Shown here: in pieces, positions 1 to 11,500 of the stretch
How positions within the stretch are numbered: position 1 is the stretch's first letter
Layout: each line of letters starts with the position of its first letter
DNA from: Sarcocystis neurona
Taxonomy: Eukaryota > Apicomplexa > Conoidasida > Eucoccidiorida > Sarcocystidae
Length of the DNA stretch: 64,000 nt
Reading direction: 5' to 3'
Assembly: GCA_000727475.1 (NCBI GenBank)
Contig: KL647327.1
Location: 265,011-329,010, forward strand
Notes under the pieces: model-generated
The model's input: only the letters and a program-made list of their open reading frames with translations
The model's database searches: none
Told to the model about the DNA's origin: nothing
Position numbers and translations under genes: made by a program

Positions 1-775
1 CCATCCAGATCCTCAAGTAGGTCACGATCAGACGCGTAGCGACAGCAGAGCCAGTGGACACGCGCTGTCCAGTAGCTACGGTCCAGTTGTTGATCCACTA
101 AATTGGCACACGCAGCCCAGAAGCCCATAAAAATCACGTATGTGCAGATTTAACGGGATTCATCTACGCTTGACGCTTCCTCATGCTCATGATCGTTTTG
201 GTGGGGGGGTCGCTGTCGCGCTTAGAGCAGTGTGTTGGGCAGAGACTATGTACGGCCAGGGGTGTATTACTTCTTCGGAAAGGCATATGCCACTGAGGGT
301 CGGGCACCGCTGGGCTTCACAGCTGGGTTCTACGTTTCCCTCGGCTGGGGGAGAGAAGCAATCTGCTTTTACGCGGACAGCCAAGAAACCTGCAAGCCCG
401 GCGCGCGTGTAGCGCCTCGTCTCGTAAGGAGACTCCGCTCGTCTAACCGGGTGTGTCCAGACAGTAGAACATCCACCAGCTGAAAAAAGCAAGTGGATGC
501 AGGCTAATATCCAAGCGCCGCAAGAAACAAGGATTTTGGTGGAGATGGAGACACGTGAAAATTTTATGATACATCGGTATCTGACCACGGTTCTTTCGGA
601 TCAGATACTCCGCGTACAAGAAATGACACCTATCAGGCGGCTGGGTTGCATCTCTCAGCGGTCCCGTATTTTCTGTATGGAACTCTGCACAACAGAGGCA
701 GTCTAGGGTATGGAACGAAGGCCGTGGTTTTGTTCTCAAATAGCCAGTCGCCTAGGGATGCTGCTGGCTAAATGA

Positions 776-865
776 GAAAGGAGACGCGTAGGTCTAATCC
801 TGCATCCGCTGGCCGAACCAGAAAGGAGACGTGCAAGTCTAATCCATACAGCTGTATATTGCGAC
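776..865. repeat. Imperfect 45-bp tandem duplication
   Basis: The string gaaaggagac at 776 recurs at 821, each followed by a similar segment ending in gtctaatcc. The offset is 45 bases, a whole number of codons. A weaker third relative (agaaagagacg) occurs near 951. Confidence 0.5.
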
Positions 866-3761
866 GCAGTTGCCTCTTCTCTTCGTCTTATTGCTGGCCG
901 TGCGCGGGGACAGGACGCCGTCTACACCGCCAAGAAAGCCGAATCCTCCCAGAAAGAGACGGGCCGTGAAGGAACAGAAGGCAGAGTGCTTCTGGTTCTG
1001 CTCCTTGCGTCTCTCCCCTCGTGCGTCTGGCGTTTCTTTGAGAAAGTCGTCATTCTGTACTCCTCCTCCGCCCTTTCGCGTTTGTTTCTTCTTCTTCCTT
1101 CGCAGTCTTGTCTATTTCAAGTATTCTCCAATTTACGTGACACGGTACTATCGAAAGAAGTGTCGCCCTTCGTCGGTTACGCCTGTGTACAAGGTTTCGT
1201 CTAGTTTCATGAAACCTGGCTGGTTCCCCACTGCGCAGTCTCTCCTTAGATCTGTGCCCCTCTTCTCGCGAAGGCCGTACCCGCCGAATTTCTTGCGCAT
1301 ATTTCCTGTGTCTCCTTTCTTTGATATTCGACAATCGTCACTGTCTCCTTCAGTAGTCACGCCGTTGTCGCGAGGAGTGGGTGCCGCGCGTAGCCGCCCC
1401 TGTCGCCGTCTGGCGTTACATCCTGCAAACAGCGAGAGCATTGATCCTTCACTTTCGAACATCAAAGACTGCGCAGCAGCGTCCTAATCCCTGCCAGTTT
1501 GGACCCTTAATAATGCAGAACGGATGATTTTCAAGACGGCGCTTGAAGCCTGCGTGCCCTTGTGCCTTAGCAGGCCCATTCCCGCACTTTTCGCAACGAA
1601 TTCCACGTACGCGCAGCAAACCAACGTAGACACCTAGGAAAGGAACTCGGACGCCAGCCTGTACAGTGGTACTCTACACCTCCAAACACATCTTGTTCGT
1701 AGAGGAATGACAACTTCACGTGTGAGGAAACGTGCAACCTGCTTCTCAGTGTTCCTCCGCATTCTTAAATCAGCAGTAATTGAGGGCGTCTCCGCTCAGA
1801 TACGTAAGACGTGCTCCCCTCGTCTGGTTCATTAGCCGAAGTGGAGGTCGCCTTCTATTCAAGAATCGAACAGGCAAGTGAGTCTTTTTTGAAGACGAGA
1901 ATTTTTTCCGTGAAGTCTTCGTGCGGTCGCTGAGGATTCCCCATTTCGAGGATATGGTGTTGGTCACACCGTCTATGCCGTCTACCCAACATGAGGGGGA
2001 AGATTCGGTGAGGGCCTGACAGCGTTGTTTTTGCTGTACATACAGCAGCTTTCACAACGCCGCCTGAATGCTCTAATTTTAAACCTCAGCTGGACTTCTT
2101 TTTTATCGTTCACTTATTTGAAAGCACACGCTTACCGGCACTTCCCATGCGTCAATATTTCGACTGAATAGGACCGGAGCTTTTGCCTGTCGGGGTTTCT
2201 ATATATCAAACGTGCAGCTTCGTGCTGTGGTGTGTCACGCGTGGGCAGACGTTCCACCACCGTGTTCCTGCTTTTATGTTAGTGCTTCCTCGTCAAGTTC
2301 AACTGATACAGAGGAAGCAAGCCGCAGGGCGGGCCATTAGGTAGTTATTTAAAGAAGTATGCACTTTCGTTAGCCGAACTACTGACATCGCACACAAGCA
2401 GACTCGTTGCGGTGGCCACAGAATGGACCTGTGGCCTCGGGAAACAGCCAGATTAAAGCAGAGGGCCTCCAAAAGCTCGAACGCACCGAGGTCTGTGGCG
2501 TTGCATGGTTTCTGCCGAATCCGTCTCGGTAACATCACTTTCCCAGCCGAGGTGAGCAAAACGTTTTCTCTTCGCTGGGGTTGCGCAGGTGGGACCTGCC
2601 GAAGCTTGGTAAAAGGCAAATCATTTGGGGCCCCTTCAGCTTCAAATGGAAAGCAGCGCAGAACTTTTTATCTGGCGAAACTTCTTTAATCCGCTTGCTT
2701 CATGAATAGGTGGTTGATTCGGCACACAGGAGCAGTGGTAATTTTCCGTTGGAAAGTGAGATCCAAACGCTAACGCGTACCTCGTCTAACTTGCAGGCAG
2801 ACTGACTGCAAGCTTACTAATTCGGCTGCTTTCAATTGCACTGGAGCCCTGCGGATGTGCGTCTGAGGCTCTCAAAGTTCGCAACCAAATAAATCTGCAT
2901 ACTCGTGTGTAATTTGAAGCTCTTGCGCAGCCAAGTCGGATATGGTCGATCATATTGCACGTGGAGCAATGCGCGGTGGTGACGGGGGACGAAGGAGCAC
3001 ATCTCCTGTCAAAGTCAGCCCCGCTGCAAACATTCTTTGACTTTTTCGTAGAAGAGGACAGCGCTCACGGACACCATTCCCGCTAATCTGGAATTCGCGA
3101 CACACGCTGGCTGCCTTGCGTGAACAGACGACTCATCGCCGGCGAAGCCTGGCGGTGAGCAGCTCACGGTGTGCAAGCACAGCCGGGAAGCGGATCGAGG
3201 CGGACGTTGTCGCTAGCGAGGACTCTAAATCTCGTGTGCGCTGCATCCGATCACTGGAAGCAGTGCAATAGAACAACAGCCGCAGCCGTCTGCAAGGGCG
3301 AAAGATACGCCACATTTGCAGGGCAGCGGAAGCATGACGCGCGGAAAGAGTGTACGGATGTCTCCTCGAATGTACCGATGTAATCTGCAAAGCCGTGGTA
3401 CACAGCTGTGCACGAAAATCTACGCATTTGAGTCTATATGTGTTGCTGGACTTGGATTGTCGTCGAGCTCATGGAGCAGAATGTTTTGCTCCCAGTCTAT
3501 GTGGCTTGAACAACGCATATTAAGAGCATAATACACAGGAACAAGTGTCTGTGTGGGCGTCGCTTAAGTTTTCGATGAAGAGCGATGTTCGAAGCATGTG
3601 CTGGAGTTTGAACGGTATTCGTAGAATATCGCTGCGTTGCGCTGGCCCACCGCTACGTAAAGCGCGTCAAGGTCAAAAGATCACACGATTCTGAGTTGTG
3701 AAGTGTCGGCCCCTCCTTGTCCTTGCGGACAGATATATACACATGTGTCGGTACCGTGAAG

Positions 3762-3790
3762 CCAATGAACAGTGAACCATTGTTCATTGG
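3762..3790. other. Short perfect hairpin
   Basis: The 10-base arms ccaatgaaca (3762-3771) and tgttcattgg (3781-3790) are exact reverse complements around a 9-base loop. No gene model covers it. A 10-bp arm can arise by chance in 64 kb, so function is uncertain. Confidence 0.5.
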
Positions 3791-5516
3791 AGGCAATGCC
3801 TTCGACCGTGTCCTGTCATCGTTGTCAGCTCGCTGTGCAATTTCTCCGTGTCAGACTCTATTTGTTGCAAAGCGGTTTCAGAGCCCAGCGTAGGGCTTAA
3901 CGCTGGCAAATTTCGAAAGTAGCACCGGTAGGACTAACAGGGTTCGTTTCAAAGCGAGCACGTGCGGCAGCAGAGGTGACGGCACATGTTGTAGACAGGC
4001 GTGCGCGGATCGCTTCTATCGCAGCTGCTGCGCCAGAGTAGACAAGTGGGTGTTTCTCTGTTCATTGCTACCACATTTTGGGTCAAGGTGGTGGAGAGAT
4101 AGACAGGAAGGGTCATGAACGTATTCTGCATGTATTCTATTCAGCGCCGGTGCGCGTGTCTGTTTTTGCCTCTGTTGGCCGGTGCTACTGTAATTCCGGC
4201 TGGTGCCGTAGCGGTAACTGTGGCGCACGCCCCCCGCCACTTCTTATGTATGGCGGGTGTAGCGCGTCTCCCGGACGGCTCCTGTCACAGGGGGAAAATA
4301 TTCACTTTCCTGCGTGAAGTCTAATCTGCAGCGTGGATCGGAGTACTACATCCTTCGAAACTTCGTGAACGGTCTTCTGCCGGATTGTCTCCAATATCGT
4401 CCTTCACTGTCAACGTGGACTTGTGCGGCGCAGCCGCAGCTCCTCTTCCGGGACCCTGGCAGGGTAAACTTTCCTGTGGTCAGATTTCAGAAAGGTGCGC
4501 TCTACGTAGGTGACTGACAAACTCTGTTTTATGTCTACTCGTTAATCGTGCTCCTTACAGTCCGGCCAAAACGCGAAACTTGTATACGTGTCTGTCTATG
4601 ACAGGTTGGCGCCACTTTCTATATTGTTGCGCACCACAAGACGTGGAGCCTGTTTGGGTGGTGATTAGCACTTCGAGCAGTTGTTGCAGTGGTCTGACAG
4701 GGTGAATGTAGCGTAATCGTTGTTGCCGCTGCTACCGTGCAGCCCGCACGGATGTCTCGCAACAGCCCTGCGACGCTGTTGCGATGATTCAATTTGTTTC
4801 CATATAGCGGAGTCCACACGCGAGCCTCTGCGGATAACAGTTGTCGATTTGCTGTTTTCTGCCGCACGCGGGACTGCACATCATACGGATTTACCGAGAA
4901 CCGTGGAACCTCTCGCGAAACGTAGGGTACGACCCGTGTACGGGCCGTGCTGATGCAGGTGCCCGTAGTATGGCGCGCAGTGCTGGTAATGCTATGACAG
5001 CAGCACCCGTGGCTACCTTCGGATCCGCCGTTCGTCCGAGTGCCAGGTCTCTCGCTGGCGTGTCTACTTCTGTGTACCCCTGGAGCTCCGCGTTTCCGTG
5101 GGTACCGGCGTACATAAATATCTGATTACCATTCTGCCTGTCTTACCCTTCTTTGCACGTGTTTGCACCTCTGAGAGTTCCTGCCACACAGCTGGCGTCA
5201 TTTTGATCAATAGCCGCAGAGACAGTTGTGCGTGCTGCGCTCCAGGGCATGTTGCGGAAACATCCGTCCTCACGGCGCAGAGAGTGTTGAGGGTTGCGTC
5301 TGCTTGCGTCCGTATCAGTGTAACGACAGGTGGCGCTGTACGGTTGGGTGACATCTGCTTTAAGGCTACAGCTGTAACAGTAGTGACCAAACGAGTGGTA
5401 AACAGCAACATCAGCATTGGGAGCGCAGACATTTGTGCGTCCGGGAGGAGACTGCTCATTCTCAGTGCGTACAACGTTTCTCTCCGCAGGTGGAGAAGAG
5501 TAATTTTGATCACAAG

Positions 5517-8500
5517 ATGGACTTCGAGACAGCGTCTGGGTGCTGTGCGACAGCCGGTAGCGGTAGCACCCACGGTAATAGCAACGTCATACGCGAAGGC
5601 AGCACACCGCCTGGCAGGCAGGCAGCCGGGATGGATTTACCGACGACATGTCTACCAGAGCCCTTACGTAAACATGAGAATGAAAACGCTAACAAGGGGA
5701 AGTACAACGTGATATCTGCGGAGGGCAGAGAAAGTGGCTCTGTGGGATGGGAACAAGGAACACTGCCGGGAGCAAGGGACGCTTGCAACAGCAGCGAGAA
5801 GAGCGACGGCAGCGGCAGTAAAAACACGGGGTACACCATCAGGGAGACACAGAGAGTAGGACGCGTGAACGATTTTACTGAGGACGCTGCCAGGTCGCCA
5901 TTTTCAGGAATCTCTCGTGAGACACCGGTGGCTGTACGTGCACTTAAAATGATGCGAGCGACTACGCCAGCGGAGAGCTCAAAAACACCCGGACAACGAT
6001 CGACCGGTATTGAGTCCGCTAAAACCGTCCCTCTTGGGCCGCTTGCAGGCGGAGAAACTGAGCGGTGCGCTGCGATATCTTCGTCCATAGTGTGGACCGA
6101 GTTTCTGAATGTGTCAATACCTGCAAATGTGCGTACGTATGAAGAATTGTTTCGGTGTTGCGTCTCTCCAGCTGCCTCTGCTTCACCCACATCAACAGGG
6201 AAGACAGGAAGCACGACAGGACAAAGGAAGAGCTCAACAGGAACAGAGCAGGGGAATGCCTCGCTGAGTAGATTTGAAACTCTTAGTACACAGCCTTCGC
6301 ACCCGCGCTTGTATGCGGATGACGTTGCCGACGACAGTTCACCGCCACTCGTATCAGCCGCGCTACTGACATCGGCTCCGGAGCTGGAACAGAAGGACGA
6401 GCACCACCACTCAAGCGTCTGTGTCGGGGACGGGGAGACAACTGACGAGCATGGAGCAGCAGCATTAGAAATGAAAACAGACGAGGCTGTCAGTCTTTTA
6501 GGACAGCAACAACAAGCAGAACACGTCGCCGCAGGCAAGACGGCAGAAAAAGGTGAGGACACGAAGACCAACGGGTTAAACCAAGGTACGAGGGGCTGCA
6601 GCCGGAACAGTGGCACTACCAACTTCGCAGGAGGTGCACTAGGACCGAACATGGAGGAGCTCAAGGGGCTCTCTCCATTACACGTGATGAAGAGAAATGT
6701 CCAGGAATATGCAGCGTCTGGAGAAGGCGACATCCCCGCATCCGTGCAATTGCCCTTCCCTGTCACTACTGAACCAGGACAAGCAACCCAGTGCACATTC
6801 GTGGCGCAAGTCGCATCCGGAACATCAGGTGAAAGGGATGGGTTTTATAGAAGTAGTGAAGCGATTTGCCGCTCTAGTGTAGACGGGGCTCGTACGGAAA
6901 GAAGAAACGCCGGCGCGAGCCCCAAGTGTGGGGGATCCCCAGCAGTCATCAGGCAGACATCGTCTATTCTTTCTCCAGCGCCTCAAACTGAAGGAAAAAC
7001 GGTTCAGTTCGATTCTACCACGGGAGACGATGATGCTGTAACTCGCTCTCCCACTTCGTCTGCAGTACCTGCGACGACGGTTCAGTCAGAGGTTGCATCC
7101 GCTACAGTCGCAACGGACGAAACCGGAGGTGGTGGGCACACAGCAGAAGCGGAAGAGCGATTGACGTACGCTCCTGGTAGTGATTTAGCTGCAACCCGGT
7201 GTGATGATGCCGAAGAAGCGGCGGTGATGAATTGTGAAAACCGTGGTACGTCTGCAAGTAATGATGCACGACGGGACGGCACAGTAGCTTCGGGCACTGA
7301 TGCAACTCCCGTTGCGTCCGTCGTCCTTGCTGGCACTGCTACCTCTGGTGAAAACAGGATGCAGCGAGGTGGAGTGGTGGGAGGGGATGGCTCCACCCCT
7401 GTTGGGCCCCGAGGGCGTCCGTCGCTTGGAGCAGCAGGGCGGCAGCTGCTTCTTGATCGTATCCGAGCCAAGTATCACACAAACGTGGGATTATACAGTG
7501 GGGTGCTGCGCAAAAATTACAACAGCACCATCTCCAAACTCCCTTTTTTTACGGTGAGTTTGCTGCATCAGCTCGCGGCGGACTTCGGCATTGACACAAA
7601 CGCAGTACTCGAACAGCAGCAACAGCAACACTATGATTCGACACGCGGATCAAGCACTCGCCACAGCACAGAAACTGCTTACCCGACAGGAGGCAGAGGG
7701 GCCAGACACGGCACCTTCGGTGGTGCTGCTCAGACAAGAGGAGGAGCGGCAGGAGGTGGCGGGACACTCTTCCTTCGAAATGCGGCCGCGGATAGGCGCA
7801 CACTGACGGGAGACTCGCAAGGATCAAGTGCTTACGGCACAACATCCGACAAGCGCAGAGGACGTCTTCACTATGAAAGCTTGACACGTCGCCGCTGCAC
7901 CAGACGGGCGACCAAGAAAAGCGGAAGCACAAGCGATGGCGCACTTGGGTCGCCACCAGGAGAGAGAGGAGAAAGCGTCTGTGCGTCTCGCGGGGCGCGC
8001 AGGCGGTCACTTGGCCTACGAACCAACCGTAGTTCGTGGGAGCCTGAAGTGGTCGATAGCAGCCCCAGGCGTATACAACACCAGCAACAAGAAGAGAACT
8101 TCTTCATGGGAGAAAACATGCGGATGCACGGTGGCATACGTACTCCTGAGCAAGATACCCGAGGGCACCAGCGAAAAGGTGAAAAGGAACACGAACAGAG
8201 AAATTTGGACGAGTACGCAGGGGGGCGGGTCGTGTCCCGTATAAGGGAGGACGCAGCACCGGAGAGTGAGGCGTGGACCGAAGACCAGGCAATGGGTGCT
8301 GAGGTAAGCTCCACCTCAACTTCAGGTGGAACGATTGTGCGCGCGCGAGCAGTTGCTATTGAAAAGCAAAGGGAGGAACCAGGGCAGCAGTCTTCAACAG
8401 CGCATGATGAGCCTCACNNNNNNNNNNNNNNNNNNNNNNNNNNNNNNNNNNNNNNNNNNNNNNNNNNNNNNNNNNNNNNNNNNNNNNNNNNNNNNNNNNN

Positions 8501-11500
8501 NNNNNNNNNNNNNNNNNNNNNNNNNNNNNNNNNNNNNNNNNNNNNNNNNNNNNNNNNNNNNNNNNNNNNNNNNNNNNNNNNNNNNNNNNNNNNNNNNNNN
8601 NNNNNNNNNNNNNNNNNNNNNNNNNNNNNNNNNNNNNNNNNNNNNNNNNNNNNNNNNNNNNNNNNNNNNNNNNNNNNNNNNNNNNNNNNNNNNNNNNNNN
8701 NNNNNNNNNNNNNNNNNNNNNNNNNNNNNNNNNNNNNNNNNNNNNNNNNNNNNNNNNNNNNNNNNNNNNNNNNNNNNNNNNNNNNNNNNNNNNNNNNNNN
8801 NNNNNNNNNNNNNTGCAATGCGGGAAGCAGTTGTACTGCCACACTTGAGCTCCTTGGCTCCAGCATCGACCGCGCACCAGGTGACACCCTCAACCAGGAC
8901 AAATGGCGAACAGTTGCCGACGTGCCTCTGCTGGTGCGAGAACAAGGGAGAGACCAGCACCGCTTGCTTAATGCTTTGAGTAACATAGAGGAAGGTGAAG
9001 AGAACGAAGAACGAAAACCCGTGGGCGACGTTCGTATACTCCGTGCGCGTTCTTTAGAGGGAACGTCACTGAACAACAAGAACGAGCACAGTAAGTGGCT
9101 TAGCGGGGCAAATGCGACAAATCGACTCCCCGCTACTGATAGCTTCAGAGAATATCAGCAACAGTCTACTGTCGAGACATACGGGGGCGCTTTATCTTAC
9201 TCACGTCGTCCTCCTCCTCCTGGAGACACCGCGTTCAATTTATGGACGCGGGAGGGGCGGGTCACCAACGCGGCAGCGGTCGGGGCAGCAGAGGAGAAAA
9301 GACGGAACAACTGTCCCTCGCACGCAACTTTTACCTCAGGAGGCTCAGGCGGGGTGATTTGCGGCTCGGCTGCTGGCGACGGAGACACCCTGAGAACCCA
9401 AACCATCATGAAAGAGAACGTGTCTGCGTGCGAACTACCTCACGCACGATATCTGTGGTCTGTTTTGTTCGGACAACTACCAGAAGGGAGTGGGCGTGCA
9501 CTGCACTCCGCCGCAGCTGGACAGGAACTATATCGAACGCCAGCTGGAGGGGAAAAGTGCGAGGAAGCTGGTGTCGAATATCGTGGCAGCTCCGAGAAGT
9601 ATGTTCCTCACTCAGGCACGGCCGACGTGTCTCAGCAACTTACCTTGATGTCTAGAGATAGGAGAGAGATGCACGGCACGGCGAATCTCCATCTTGCAAT
9701 ACCGCAGCCTAACGAGACCCTCGCAGCAATCTCAACGACAGCACCTGACGCCAGCGTACGAGGTGTAGGAGAAAGAGCACCACTGTGCAGAGGTCGAGAA
9801 TGGATGTTTCGCATGGGACCGGCAAACGACGAAAATTCTTATGCTCAAAATGCCACTGAGGGCGTCTCTGGGGCGTTTGCTGCTGTGTCGGGGAGTGAGA
9901 CTGGTGTCGTGACTGCGCGCACGACTGATGTAGAGCGGCTTCTTGAAGCCGATGGTCGGGCACTGGAGGCAGAACATGTGCGAAAGAGATTAAAAACTGA
10001 AGTCCTTTGGCCCCAGACTGAAGAGGAATTACGCAAAACCTGCCCTGTGCTGCAATCCCAACCTGCGCCAAGCAGCCACAGCACGAGGAATTACCTAGCT
10101 TGTGTGAGCCCGCCGGATTCTTCTGTATCGCGTGGGGACCGACAAGCCATAGTAGATGAACGAATTCTGGAGCTGCTCAACCGACGGGGGGAAGAAGTAC
10201 CGCAAGGAGTAGGAGGAGGAGGAGCCGGTGGAGTCGAATTTCGGGATGCTGCAAACACGTGTTTTCTGCAGAAATCGTCCGCCTCTACTTTCAAACGTGG
10301 GGCTGCCGATGGGCAGCCGCTAGGGGATAGGATAGATTGCAAACCCTTCACGGTAACGAGAAATGCTTCTGAGGATGCATTCTCAGCAAGTAGAGTGCGA
10401 GACGGAGAAGGAATACAAACGTGCAGAGAAGAACGAGACGAAGGATGGAGAGAATCAACGCATACACAACAGAAACCTCCATTTGCTGTTCGAGCGCGCA
10501 ACAGTGGCACCAGTGATAGAGAGCCGTGCCCGCAGACTGAAGGACGCATCAGCGGCGGGGGGAGTCAGCGTGTTCCTTTCGCTCCGCTGACAGTTGACGA
10601 AGACGCCTGTCAGAGATATCAAAACGGGTTGAACTCGTCGCTGTTGCTCCTGCAGCAGCAGGAGCAATGCCGTGGCAAACTCTCCCTTGCAGCTGCGCCC
10701 AGGAAGCAGTCTACACCGAGCGCATATGGTTCAGGCGAGCACAGTGGGACACTGGAAGGATATTCTGGAAATCCTAAATCAGTACATAAACGTTCTCTGA
10801 TTGAACCTTTGTGGTCGGAACCTGTGGACATAAAAGTGGGTCCGGACGCGCCAGGTCCATTACCCTCCCCTACCGAACCGCTGCTGGAGCAGCTGACAAC
10901 TTCGTGCACGTTTGGGCTCCCATCTTCGTGTAGAGCCAATAGTTCTCTCGTCGGCTGCACTGCCGGGCCGTCGGTTTCCGCACTCGAGGTAAAGCGCCAC
11001 CCCCAGCAACTGCAGCAGCACGAGAGACACCGCATGTTGTTGTACAGAAATAAACTCACGCCTCCTGCGGGTGCCAAGGGGCATACGAATGCCGCGCTGG
11101 AGACAAGTGGATGCGAACCACCTTCGCACGGGTGGTTGCCTCGAGTAGCAACGGAAGGTGACGCTAGTAAGGGCCCGCACCCCTCTTACGGGAAGCGTAC
11201 TGATCCAAGCAGTCCTGAAGAAACAACAGGATTCAAGAGCGCTGCAAGAGATGCATGGTCCCCCGCTCCAGCAGCCGCCCAAAATACACCATTCGGCGAC
11301 TTGCCGTCTGACACGGTGCCGCTAGCTTCTTTACTACTATCTTCTTTGTTTTCGGAAGAGACAGGAAAGATGGCGGGGTCGAACGCGTCTGCTTCGGTAG
11401 GGTCGCGCTACACTTCACGCGTAGTTGCTCTCCTGCAAACCCTTTCAGAGCTACAGAGGAGGTTAGCTTCCATGCAGTTACCGCCACAATCCCCCCAGCA

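Larger units (their letters stand above)
1..5516. other. No confident gene; 5' flank of the first giant frame
   Basis: I see no conserved protein and no convincing exon chain here. An open stretch at 870-1487 (+) begins without ATG and has a hydrophobic start followed by basic, Pro/Ser-rich sequence; it may be chance. An imperfect 45-bp duplication lies at 776-865 and a small hairpin at 3762-3790. A good 3' splice acceptor (ctctccgcag) ends at 5489, 27 bases before the next gene's ATG, so a 5' untranslated exon may lie upstream. Confidence 0.4.

Noticed and set aside
870..1487. 205-codon plus-strand frame with a hydrophobic start resembling a signal peptide
   Set aside because: It has no ATG, its composition follows local TCT/CGT-rich DNA, and no exon join was found.
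5510..6796. 428-codon open frame on the minus strand
   Set aside because: It lies antisense to the start of the giant plus-strand frame and mirrors its composition; no independent start context or domain.
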